This document shows, in pieces, positions 44,228-52,214 of a DNA stretch of 64,000 bases (positions within the stretch are counted from its first letter, which is position 1; the number at the start of each line of letters is the position of its first letter). The stretch is from Verrucomicrobiaceae bacterium (GTDB lineage: Bacteria > Verrucomicrobiota > Verrucomicrobiia > Verrucomicrobiales > Verrucomicrobiaceae). The position numbers were made by a program, and so were the translations under genes. The DNA is taken from positions 620,001-684,000 of the forward strand of contig JABTUN010000002.1 in NCBI GenBank assembly GCA_015075365.1, read 5' to 3'. Under the pieces are notes generated by a model. It was not told the origin of the DNA. It searched no databases and was given only the letters and a program-made list of their open reading frames with translations.

Positions 44228-45358
44228 ATGCGCACGTTCAAAATCTCCCAACTGCGAATGTACGCACGAATCGTCAGGGGCATCCGGATCGACGGGACCT
44301 CATCGCGCGCGCAACTGGCAGGGCAGGTCGGCATCTCCCCCTCAACCATGGGGCAGCATGTGGACGACCTCATCCAGCGCGGCTTTGTCGAGGAGTCAGG
44401 CATCGAACAAGGAACGGTCGGCCGGCCCAAACGCCTGCTGCGCCTGCTGCCTGGGGCTGGCTGGTTTGCCGGGGTGGAGTTCACCAACGGCCGCATGCAG
44501 GCCGCCCGGCTGAACTTTGCCGGCGAATGCGAACAGGTCATCGTTCATCTCCTCCCTCCTGACCTCGGCGGTTTGGACCTGCTGAATGAAATCCATCGCT
44601 GCATCGAGGAACTGCGTCCGGGTGCCACCGGGCCGATGCTCGGGATCGGCATTGGTTCCACAGGCTTCGTGGATCCAGGCTCCGGCGTGGTCCTCTACGC
44701 GGAGTTCACCCCGGACTGGAGCGGCATGGCGCTGGCGGAGCGCACCCGTGAACGCTTTGGCGTGCCCGTTTCCGTTGAAAACAACCTGCACGTCATCGCC
44801 CTCGCGGAGCGCTGGTTTGGCGCGGGCCGGACGGAGGACAACTTTGTCATTGTCCGCGCGCGCAATGGCTTTGGCATGGGCATTGTGAAGGATGGCAGTC
44901 TGATGCCGGGGGCGCACCATGGAGCGGGGGAGATTGGCCTCTGGCCGTGGCCGCTGGAGAAAGGCGGCGGGTATGTCTATGACGCGCTGTCCGCGCAGAC
45001 GATCTGGCGGGACCTGTCCGGTGCGCCGCCTGAAATGGCACCGCCTGCCGACCTGCCAGCGGCGCTTACGGCGCTGTCCGAGCAGACCGGAGCAGCCTGG
45101 GACCACTGCGTGGAGAAATACGCCCGCGTGCTGGGCATGGCGCAGTTGCTCATCGATGCGCGGATTTTTTTCCTGCACGGCCCCCTGCGGGCGCTGGGTG
45201 CGCGCTTCTGCCAGGACATCACGACCGCGGCGCAGGAACTCCTGCCCCCGCTGCGCCACGCACCCTTGCAACTCGTTCCCTCGGCACTGGGCAAGGAATC
45301 CGGCGCGCTCGGTGCCGCCGGACTGGCGATGGAGGCATGGGATCCTCCCTGGCGGTGA
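44228..45358 (+). CDS. ROK-family transcriptional regulator (atypical)
   Basis: 376 residues from the ATG at 44228; an ATG at 44177 would add 17 residues. Residues about 10-75 are a winged helix (SRAQLAGQVGISPSTMGQHVDDL) followed by GTVGRPKRLLRL. The ROK sugar-kinase fold follows (IGIGSTGFVDPGSGVVLY, VPVSVENNLHVIALAE, GAHHGAGEIGLW). The usual zinc-binding CxCGxxGCxE motif is absent, and the catalytic-type N-D-A-N is replaced by E-N-N-L. So it is probably a DNA-binding regulator with a sugar-sensing domain but not a kinase. The ligand is unknown. Confidence 0.78.
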   Translation: MRTFKISQLRMYARIVRGIRIDGTSSRAQLAGQVGISPSTMGQHVDDLIQRGFVEESGIEQGTVGRPKRLLRLLPGAGWFAGVEFTNGRMQAARLNFAGECEQVIVHLLPPDLGGLDLLNEIHRCIEELRPGATGPMLGIGIGSTGFVDPGSGVVLYAEFTPDWSGMALAERTRERFGVPVSVENNLHVIALAERWFGAGRTEDNFVIVRARNGFGMGIVKDGSLMPGAHHGAGEIGLWPWPLEKGGGYVYDALSAQTIWRDLSGAPPEMAPPADLPAALTALSEQTGAAWDHCVEKYARVLGMAQLLIDARIFFLHGPLRALGARFCQDITTAAQELLPPLRHAPLQLVPSALGKESGALGAAGLAMEAWDPPWR

Positions 45359-45369
45359 CATGAGGGGCC

Positions 45370-45963
45370 TTACTTCCCCGGCGCGGTGCCGCCTTCCTTC
45401 GCGACCTCGGCCTTTTTCTTCTGCACCTCATCGGAGGCGACTTCGAGGAGTTTGGGAGCCTCGCCGCCCTTGGGCACAAATTTCAGCGCGATGCCATTGA
45501 TGCAGAAGCGGCGGTCCGTGGGCGTCTTGAAGCCTTCTCCCTCAAAGACGTGCCCCAGGTGGGCATCGCAGCGCTTGCAGACGGTTTCGACGCGGCGCAT
45601 GCCGTGGCTGTTATCCGCGCGCTCCAGCACGTTTTTGGCCTTGGAGGCATCGTAAAAGGAGGGCCAGCCGCAGCCGGAGTGGAACTTCTCCGAGGAGGTG
45701 AACAACTCCGCGCCGCAGCACACGCAATAATAAGTTCCCTCCCCTTGCTTTTCGAACTCCTCGTAAATCTTGCCAAACGGACGCTCCGTGCCGCGCATGC
45801 GGGTCACTTGGAACTGCTCGTCGGTCAGGATCTTCTTCCAGTCTTCTTCGGTTTTCACAATGGGGGGCTTGGCGGTGGTTTCAGGCGTGGATTTCGGCTT
45901 GTCCTCGGCGTGGAGGACACAAAAGGCGGCGGTGGCGAGAAGGAGTGGCAGGATGGGCTTCAT
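45370..45963 (-). CDS. msrB: Exported peptide-methionine (R)-S-oxide reductase MsrB
   Basis: 197 residues with a signal peptide (MKPILPLLLATAAFCVLHA). The MsrB core starts about residue 40. Zinc cysteines are C80/C83 (CVCC) and C129/C132 (CKRC). HSGCGWPSF (C98 a candidate resolving residue) and the catalytic C154 in RRFCINGIAL are present, with GHVFEGEG. The enzyme reduces methionine-R-sulfoxide in proteins; the signal peptide puts it in the periplasm, where an electron donor would be needed. The C-terminal 40 residues are charged and linker-like. It converges on the ROK gene with an 11-bp gap. Confidence 0.92.
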   Translation of the reverse strand: MKPILPLLLATAAFCVLHAEDKPKSTPETTAKPPIVKTEEDWKKILTDEQFQVTRMRGTERPFGKIYEEFEKQGEGTYYCVCCGAELFTSSEKFHSGCGWPSFYDASKAKNVLERADNSHGMRRVETVCKRCDAHLGHVFEGEGFKTPTDRRFCINGIALKFVPKGGEAPKLLEVASDEVQKKKAEVAKEGGTAPGK

Positions 45964-46023
45964 GGATGCGCTTTGAAACGTGGGTGCGATGTCAAAATTT
46001 GCTTGTTCCTGCGAATCTTGATG

Positions 46024-46251
46024 TCAGGCCGGGCTGTCACCGGCTCCAATGAGCTCCGCGCGTGAAAAATCCGCCACATCCATGCGGGCCGGCATCCGCC
46101 TTCCTTCCACAAGCGGGAAACGCGGCTTCTTCGCGTCAATGAAGGCCAGCACGACCTTGCCGTTTGGCAGGGAGGCATGGCAGGTGCGCACGCCAAGCAC
46201 GCGCTGGATGACGACCTGGGTTTCGAGCTTGTCAGGAATTTCGGCGTCCAT
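46024..46251 (-). CDS. Small IF-1-like OB-fold protein (putative)
   Basis: 75 residues. The segment VVIQRVLGVRTCHASLPNGKVVLAFID, then PLVEGRRMPARM and FSRAELI, lines up with the order of features in translation initiation factor IF-1 (V.E.LPN..F.V.L.NGH.VLAHI; L.GD.V.V.....D..RG.I). It is therefore a candidate divergent IF-1 or S1-like RNA-binding protein, with no other clear relatives. The start codon overlaps the stop of the upstream S41-like gene by one base (TGATG), pointing to translational coupling. No true infA is visible in the window. Confidence 0.5.
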   Translation of the reverse strand: MDAEIPDKLETQVVIQRVLGVRTCHASLPNGKVVLAFIDAKKPRFPLVEGRRMPARMDVADFSRAELIGAGDSPA

Positions 46252-47342
46252 CAGGGATTTACAGGCCGGGCCTTGGGCACAGGCGGCTCGGCAGGCGGTT
46301 TGCGATTCCAGTCGATCTTGGCCCCCTGGAGATGGTCGGTTGTCAGCAGAAAATCGACCGCACGCTGCAGCACGCGGTCCTGTGCCTTGGGCAGGTCCTC
46401 CGGCAGCGTCCCGCCACTGGAGCGGCGGATGTAGGTGTCGAGTTCCGGATTGGTGCCGGCCACGAGAGCGGCCTCGTTGAAGCGCTGCCGTGGCGTCTCG
46501 GTGATGGTGTCCGCCGGACGCGTGCGGCCCTCCGCATCGAACAAGGCGTGCTTTTCCTTGGAATCCAAGGCCACTGGAAAATCCGGCCGCAGTCCCTTCT
46601 GGAAGATGGAACTGTCATCCGCCATCAGCACCTCCGCCCGGGCAAACCGCAGCGACCAGCGCGCATCCACGGGGATTGTCTCGTAGCGCACCGCCGCGCC
46701 GCGTGTGGGCGCGCCGATGAGCATGCCTTGCTTCCGCTGGCGCAGCACGGCGGCGATGGCCTCCCCCACGTTACAAGTCTCCTCGTCCACCAGCACCAGC
46801 ACGGAAGCTGTCCATAGCGGCGCTCGCGCGGAGCGCTGCACCTCCGTGCCGGACTCCCGCATCTGTCTTGTCTTAAACAGCACCTCCCCCTCCGGCACAA
46901 AGAGGCCCAGCATGGCCGCGGCCACATCAAAGTCCCCCGGCAGCGACGGCACGCGCAGGTCGAGGATCAGATGCTTCATCCCCTGCTGCACAAAGGCGGC
47001 GAGGTGGCGCTCCATCTCAGCGGACTCCTGCTGCCGAAAAGCCCGGGGCCGCAGCAGGCCGATCCCAGGACGCAGGATGTCCGCCTGAACGCCGCCGGGC
47101 CCGGCCTCGCGGGTTTCCTCACTGCGCGGGACGATCTGCGCGCCGAATTGCAGGCGCTCAAGCAGCCCCAGGAGCGCTGCGCGGTTCAGTTCATCGAAGG
47201 TCAGGTCGCCGCTGCGGATGTACTCGCTCTGCAGCACGCGAAAGGCAGTTTGGATGCCGTTTTGGGTCAGATCCGGAGGCTGCTCCACCGCGAGCACGGA
47301 GGAGAGGGGCAGCAGGACGGACATGACAGCGCGTGACATCAT
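46251..47342 (-). CDS. Exported peptidase S41-like protein, probably inactive
   Basis: 363 residues from the ATG at 47342, which overlaps the thiD stop by 4 bp; longer starts up to 47660 lack support. A signal-like start (MMSRAVMSVLLPLSSVLA) is followed by segments of the tail-specific protease fold: MKHLILDLRVPSLPG, ASVLVLVDEETCNVGEAIAAVL, GMLIGAPTRGAAVRY and FQKGLRPDFPV. In active S41 peptidases the loop after LV/LI reads 'SASASE' with a catalytic serine; here it reads ETCNVGE with no serine, and the lysine position is also unclear. A chaperone-like or binding role is more likely. It sits between thiD and the IF-1-like gene in a coupled set. Confidence 0.65.
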   Translation of the reverse strand: MMSRAVMSVLLPLSSVLAVEQPPDLTQNGIQTAFRVLQSEYIRSGDLTFDELNRAALLGLLERLQFGAQIVPRSEETREAGPGGVQADILRPGIGLLRPRAFRQQESAEMERHLAAFVQQGMKHLILDLRVPSLPGDFDVAAAMLGLFVPEGEVLFKTRQMRESGTEVQRSARAPLWTASVLVLVDEETCNVGEAIAAVLRQRKQGMLIGAPTRGAAVRYETIPVDARWSLRFARAEVLMADDSSIFQKGLRPDFPVALDSKEKHALFDAEGRTRPADTITETPRQRFNEAALVAGTNPELDTYIRRSSGGTLPEDLPKAQDRVLQRAVDFLLTTDHLQGAKIDWNRKPPAEPPVPKARPVNP

Positions 47343-48145
47343 TTCGGAAAGTGGTTCAACGCATGCAGCACGCCAACCCTGGCATCCGGCCATGCAAAAT
47401 GCTGAATGATGGCGCTGCTGACGTACTTTTTGGCTGCGGTTACCGCAGCGCGCAGATCCATGCCACCCGCCAGGCAGGCTGCGATCGCCGAGGAGCAGGT
47501 GCATCCGGTCCCATGCGTATGCACGCCCGGTGTGCGCACCGTTTCGTGCCAAGAAAGCCCTTCCCTGCCAGCCAGCACATCCGCCGCCGCATCCCCTGCC
47601 AGATGACCGCCTTTGACGAGAACATGGGTCTGAAAGCGGGCGGCCAGTTCCGTCGCGCATTCGGCCATTTCATCCCGTGTGGTGACCGCGCGGCCCCACA
47701 GCACCTCAGCCTCGTCCATGTTCGGCGTGATCAGTGTGGCGAGCGGCAGCAATTCCTCACACAGCGCCGCCACCGCGTCGTCCTTCAGGAGACGCCCGCC
47801 GCTGGTGGCGACCATCACCGGATCAACAACAAGCGGGATGCCGCCGGCGTGCGCGCGCCAGGCGCGGACCACCGCGAGAACCTGCTCCGAACCACCCAGC
47901 ATGCCCGTTTTCGCCGCGCGGATGGGAAAAGCACCGAACAAGACCCGGATCTGGTCCGCGATGAAATCCGCGTCGAGAAAACGGATCTGCGAAACCAGGC
48001 CAGGCGTCTCCGAAACCACGCTCGTCAGCGCCGTCAGCGCGTAACCGCCGTTGGCGGTGATCGCCTTCATGTCCGCCTGAATGCCCGCTCCGGCCGAGCA
48101 ATCAGAGCCGGCGATGGTGAGGACAGGGGACGGGGGCAATGCCAT
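47339..48145 (-). CDS. thiD: Hydroxymethylpyrimidine/phosphomethylpyrimidine kinase
   Basis: 268 residues from the ATG at 48145 (MALPPSPVLTIAGSD...), the normal ThiD start; upstream ATGs at 48187 and 48220 would add unlikely residues. Motifs: TIAGSDCSAGAGIQADMK, HTHGTGCTCSSAIAA (the Gly-rich loop with the catalytic Cys) and PVMVATSGGRLL. It phosphorylates HMP and HMP-phosphate in thiamine synthesis. No TPP riboswitch was seen upstream. It begins a coupled set with the S41-like and IF-1-like genes, and is divergent from glnS (124 bp). Confidence 0.93.
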   Translation of the reverse strand: MALPPSPVLTIAGSDCSAGAGIQADMKAITANGGYALTALTSVVSETPGLVSQIRFLDADFIADQIRVLFGAFPIRAAKTGMLGGSEQVLAVVRAWRAHAGGIPLVVDPVMVATSGGRLLKDDAVAALCEELLPLATLITPNMDEAEVLWGRAVTTRDEMAECATELAARFQTHVLVKGGHLAGDAAADVLAGREGLSWHETVRTPGVHTHGTGCTCSSAIAACLAGGMDLRAAVTAAKKYVSSAIIQHFAWPDARVGVLHALNHFPK

Positions 48146-48180
48146 GGGAGACGCTATCGCCTCCGTCCCCTGGCTTTCAA

Positions 48181-48217
48181 GTTTCATGTCTCGAATCTCT
48201 TCCACGCAGCATGAAAC
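48181..48217. promoter_or_regulatory. 8-bp inverted repeat in the thiD-glnS divergent promoter region
   Basis: GTTTCATG at 48181-48188 and CATGAAAC at 48210-48217, 21 bp apart. It could be an operator for either gene or chance. Confidence 0.2.
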
Positions 48218-48269
48218 CATGAACTTGGAACTTTAAACTTCCCCGTTTGCGCCCAAACTCCGCCCCTCC

Positions 48270-49970
48270 ATGTCCGAACCTGCCACCAACGCCCCCGCTT
48301 CTCTCGATTTCATCCGCGAAATGATCGCCGCCGATCTGGCGGAAGGACGCAATGGCGGCCAGGTGATCACCCGTTTCCCGCCGGAACCAAACGGCTACCT
48401 GCACATCGGCCACGCGAAGAGCATCTGCCTGAACTTTGGCCTCGCCCAGGAGCATGCGCCGAATGCCCGCTGCCACCTGCGCTTTGACGACACGAATCCG
48501 ACGAAGGAGGAGGTCGAATACGTTGAGAGCATCCAAGCTGACGTGAAGTGGCTCGGCTTTGACTGGGGCGAGCACATGTTCTTTGCCAGCGACTACTTTG
48601 AGAAGCTCTACCTCTTCGCCGAGCAGCTCATCAGCAAAGGGCTCGCCTATGTCGATGACCAGACGCAGGAGGAGATGCGCCAGAATCGCGGCACGCTGAC
48701 CACGCCGGGCACGCGCAGCAAGTTCGCCGAGCGCAGCGTGGAGGAAAATCTCGATCTCTTCCGCCGCATGCGGAAGGGTGAGTTCAAAGAAGGCGAAAAA
48801 GTCCTCCGTGCGAAGATCGACATGGCCTCGCAGAACATGCACCTGCGTGATCCGGCCCTGTATCGCATCCTTCACGCCCATCACCACCGCACCGGCGATG
48901 CCTGGTGCATCTACCCGATGTATGACTACGCGCATCCGCTCAGCGATGCGCTGGAAGGCATCACGCACAGCCTGTGCACGCTCGAGTTCGAGGTGCATCG
49001 CCCGCTTTACGAATGGCTCATCAACAACGTCGATGGCCTGCCCGGCAATCCGTATCAGCGTGAGTTTGCCCGCCTGAACCTCAGCTACACGGTCATGAGC
49101 AAGCGCAAGCTGCTCCGCCTCGTTAAAGAAGGACTCGTCGGCGGTTGGGACGATCCACGCATGCCCACCATCAGCGGCATGCGGCGTCGCGGCATCACAC
49201 CGGCCGCCATCCGCAGCTTCTGCAAAACGATCGGCCTCACGAAGTTCAATTCGCTCACCGAGATCGCCTTGCTGGAGCACGCCATCCGCGAGGACCTCAA
49301 CAAGGTCGCCCGCCGAGCCTACGGCGTGCTGCGCCCGATCAAGGTCGTGATCGAAAACTACCCCGAGGACAAAGTGGAGTATTTCGAGGCCGCCAATCAT
49401 CCCGAAGATCCCGCCGCGGGCACGCGTCAGGTGCCGCTCTGCCGTGAAGTCTATATCGACGCCGATGACTTCATGGAAGTCCCGGTCGATGGTTTCCATC
49501 GTCTGAAGCCCGGTGGCGAGGTGCGCCTGAAATTTGCCTTCTGCATCATCTGCAAAGAGGTCGTCAAAGATCCCGCGGGCAACATCACCGAGCTCCGCTG
49601 CACCTACGACGAGGCCACGCGCCACGGCGTGAAGCCCGAAGGCCGTCCGAAGCCAAAAGGCATCATCCACTGGGTGAGCGCCCGTCATGCCATCGATGCC
49701 ACCGTGCGCCTCTACGACCGCCTTTTCACCGTCGAGACGCCCGATGCCGATGCCGGCGAGGACGGCGACTTCACGCAGTTCCTCAATGCCAACTCGCTCG
49801 AAGTGCTCACCAACGCCAAGCTTGAACCTTCGCTCAAAGACGCTGCGCCGGGCTCGCACTGGCAATTCGAGCGCGTCGCCTACTTCTACGCCGATCCAGT
49901 CGATTCGAAGCCCGGAGCCCCGGTCTTCAACCGCACCGTCACGTTGAAGGACGGCTGGGCAAAGAAATAG
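48270..49970 (+). CDS. glnS: Glutaminyl-tRNA synthetase
   Basis: 566 residues, the usual GlnRS length. FPPEPNGYLHIGHAKS contains the class I HIGH motif, DDTNPTKE the GlnRS/GluRS signature, and VMSKRKLLRLV the KMSKS-like loop. The C-terminal anticodon-binding beta-barrels follow (RPIKVVIENYPE, VYIDADDFME). It charges tRNA-Gln directly with glutamine, implying that this organism need not depend on the GatCAB amidotransferase route. moaA follows after 20 bp on the same strand. Confidence 0.95.
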   Translation: MSEPATNAPASLDFIREMIAADLAEGRNGGQVITRFPPEPNGYLHIGHAKSICLNFGLAQEHAPNARCHLRFDDTNPTKEEVEYVESIQADVKWLGFDWGEHMFFASDYFEKLYLFAEQLISKGLAYVDDQTQEEMRQNRGTLTTPGTRSKFAERSVEENLDLFRRMRKGEFKEGEKVLRAKIDMASQNMHLRDPALYRILHAHHHRTGDAWCIYPMYDYAHPLSDALEGITHSLCTLEFEVHRPLYEWLINNVDGLPGNPYQREFARLNLSYTVMSKRKLLRLVKEGLVGGWDDPRMPTISGMRRRGITPAAIRSFCKTIGLTKFNSLTEIALLEHAIREDLNKVARRAYGVLRPIKVVIENYPEDKVEYFEAANHPEDPAAGTRQVPLCREVYIDADDFMEVPVDGFHRLKPGGEVRLKFAFCIICKEVVKDPAGNITELRCTYDEATRHGVKPEGRPKPKGIIHWVSARHAIDATVRLYDRLFTVETPDADAGEDGDFTQFLNANSLEVLTNAKLEPSLKDAAPGSHWQFERVAYFYADPVDSKPGAPVFNRTVTLKDGWAKK

Positions 49971-49990
49971 CACGGAAGCTCCCAACCCTC

Positions 49991-50989
49991 GTGGAAGACC
50001 TATTCGGCCATCACATCTCCTACTTGCGCGTGTCCGTCACGGACCGCTGCAACGAGCGCTGCCGTTACTGCATGCCGGAGGAGGAGCAGGCATGGTTTCC
50101 CAAGGACGAGACGATGACCTATGAGGAAATGGCCCGTGTCGTCCGCGTAGGGGCCACTCTTGGCATCAAGCGCATCCGTGTCACCGGAGGCGAGCCGCTG
50201 ACACGGCCCGGCATCGCCGATTTCTGCGGCGTGCTGACGCAGACACCTGGCATCGAAAGCGTGGGGATTTCAACAAACGGCACGCTGCTCGCGAAAACCG
50301 AGGGCGGGCTCACGCTGGCGGAAAAACTCGTCCGCGCCGGCGTGCGCACCGCGAACATCTCGCTCGATTCGCTCGACCGGGCCGTTTATCAGCGCACGAC
50401 CAGCCGTGATCTGCTGCCGCGCGTGCTTGAGGGCATCGACGCGGCCATCCAGGCCGGATTTGACTCGATCCGCCTCAACTGCGTGCTCATGAAAAACCAA
50501 ACAGAGCGCGAACTGCCTGCCCTGGTGGATTATGCGGCCCAAAAAAACGCCCTGCTGCGCTTCATCGAACTGATGCCCGTCAGCACCCAGGAAGTCCTGC
50601 GCGAGGACAACTTTCTTCCCGTCGCCACGGCCAAAAAGCTGGTCGAGCAGACCACCGGACCGCTGATTGAGGAACCGGACTTCAAGACCAACGGCCCCGC
50701 TGTCTATCATCGAGTATCCTCCACCGGCCAGCGCATCGGCTTCATCGGTGCGATGACGAACCTGCATTTCTGCGAGACCTGCAACAAACTGCGCCTGACC
50801 AGTGACGGCAAGCTGCGCCCCTGCCTGGGCAGCTATCTCGAATTCGACCTGCGAGCGGTGCTGCGCGCCGGATGCAGCGATGCGGAGCTGGCCGCGTTTT
50901 TTCAGAACGTGGTGGCCCGCAAGCCCAAGGAGCACGACTTCCGCCATAACTACCAGCCCAACCGCCGCATGATCGCGATCGGCGGCTGA
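49991..50989 (+). CDS. moaA: GTP 3',8-cyclase MoaA (molybdenum cofactor biosynthesis)
   Basis: 332 residues starting at a GTG (VEDLFGHHISYLRVSVTDRC). The radical-SAM cluster motif is C-x3-C-x2-C (CNERCRYC), followed by VTGGEPL. A second 4Fe-4S cluster is formed by C-x2-C...C in FCETCNKLRLTSDGKLRPC. The chain ends in the functional GG (IAIGG). It converts GTP to 3',8-cyclo-7,8-dihydro-GTP, the first step in Moco synthesis with MoaC. No other moa genes are nearby. The 20-bp gap to glnS suggests cotranscription. Confidence 0.95.
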   Translation: MEDLFGHHISYLRVSVTDRCNERCRYCMPEEEQAWFPKDETMTYEEMARVVRVGATLGIKRIRVTGGEPLTRPGIADFCGVLTQTPGIESVGISTNGTLLAKTEGGLTLAEKLVRAGVRTANISLDSLDRAVYQRTTSRDLLPRVLEGIDAAIQAGFDSIRLNCVLMKNQTERELPALVDYAAQKNALLRFIELMPVSTQEVLREDNFLPVATAKKLVEQTTGPLIEEPDFKTNGPAVYHRVSSTGQRIGFIGAMTNLHFCETCNKLRLTSDGKLRPCLGSYLEFDLRAVLRAGCSDAELAAFFQNVVARKPKEHDFRHNYQPNRRMIAIGG

Positions 50990-50995
50990 GCAAAC

Positions 50996-52108
50996 TCACT
51001 CAAACACAATCAGGCTGCGCGCCACCTCGCCCCGCTGAAGGGCCGCGTAGGCCTCGTTGATCCCGCCAAGAAGATGGCGGCTGGTGACAAGCTCGTCGAG
51101 CAGGAGCTGGCCTGCATGGTGCATGTCAATGAGAGTGAGAAGATCCGTGCGCGGCCTTGTGGTGCCGTAGATGCTGCCGCGCAGCGTCTTCTCGGCATAG
51201 ACGAGCTGGTTGATGTTGATCGCGGCCCGGTCGGCGGCGCTGGTGATGCCCACCACCACGCATGTGCCTCCCTTTTTCGTGGCGTCGTAGGCCTGCTCCG
51301 TGGTTTTGCCGCTGCCGTAGGCCTCAAAGGCGAAATCCGCGCCCTTGCCGCCGGTGAGCGCCTTGATGGCCTCCACCGGGTCCTTGCCATCGCTGACGTC
51401 AATGTAATCCGTGGCACCGAAACGCCGCGCGTCCGCCTCTTTGCGCGCAAAATGGTCCACGGCGATGATCTGGCGCGCCCCGGCGATTCGGGCACCCTGG
51501 ACGATGTTCAGACCGATGCCGCCTGCACCGATGACGGCGACCGTGCTGCCCGGACGCACCTGCGCGGCATTGATGACCGCGCCCACGCCAGTGATGACGC
51601 CGCAGCCGATCAGCGCGGCCTTTTCAAAGCTGAAGTCCGGCGGGATTTTCACGACGCTGGCCTCCGGCATGGTGGAAAAGGTCGAAAAGGCGGAGACACC
51701 GGCGTAGTGGCGGACACTCTCGCCCGCGGCGTTGCGGAAGCGCGTGGTGCCGTCCGGCATCAGCCCGGTGAAGCGCATCGCGGTGCCCATGTCACACAGC
51801 GCGGGCCTGCCGCCGGCGCAGTATTCGCACCGTCCGCACGAGCCGCGCCACACGAGGATGACATGATCTCCCGGCTGCACGCTGGTGACGCCCTCCCCCA
51901 CCGTCTCAATGACGCCGCTGCCTTCATGGCCGAGGATGATGGGCATCGGCATCGTGAGATCGCCCTTCATCACATGCAGATCGCTGTGGCACACACCCGC
52001 CGCTTTCATCCGCACCGTCACCTCGCCGCGTTGCGGCGGGAGGATCTCGACCTCCTCAATGCGGAGGGGCGTACGGGCTTCGTAGAGGACGGCGGCGGGG
52101 GCTTTCAT
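50996..52108 (-). CDS. Zinc-dependent alcohol dehydrogenase (MDR family, class III-like)
   Basis: 370 residues from the ATG at 52108; the frame stays open to 52234 but MKAPAAVLYEARTPL is typical of the family. Catalytic zinc ligands are C40 (AGVCHSD), H61 and E62 in GHEGSG, with structural zinc from C91, C94, C97 and C105 (GSCGRCEYC). The Rossmann motif GAGGIGLN follows. Close relatives oxidise alcohols or S-(hydroxymethyl)glutathione/mycothiol; the substrate is not determined. It converges on moaA (6 bp) and is divergent from purB. Confidence 0.88.
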   Translation of the reverse strand: MKAPAAVLYEARTPLRIEEVEILPPQRGEVTVRMKAAGVCHSDLHVMKGDLTMPMPIILGHEGSGVIETVGEGVTSVQPGDHVILVWRGSCGRCEYCAGGRPALCDMGTAMRFTGLMPDGTTRFRNAAGESVRHYAGVSAFSTFSTMPEASVVKIPPDFSFEKAALIGCGVITGVGAVINAAQVRPGSTVAVIGAGGIGLNIVQGARIAGARQIIAVDHFARKEADARRFGATDYIDVSDGKDPVEAIKALTGGKGADFAFEAYGSGKTTEQAYDATKKGGTCVVVGITSAADRAAININQLVYAEKTLRGSIYGTTRPRTDLLTLIDMHHAGQLLLDELVTSRHLLGGINEAYAALQRGEVARSLIVFE

Positions 52109-52214
52109 GGGTTCGCGAGATGTGCAGCGCGGGACATTACGGAACAGAGAATCCGAGGGGAAGAAAAACCTTCGATGTTGAACGTCACCCTGTCCCCTCC
52201 ATCCTCCGCGCCCC

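Noticed and set aside
48146..48269. Possible TPP riboswitch upstream of thiD
   Set aside because: The conserved CUGAGA/ thi-box elements are not seen and the region is only about 120 bp, shared with glnS.
48177..49985. Long minus-strand open frame opposite glnS
   Set aside because: glnS has full class I synthetase motifs; this antisense frame has none.
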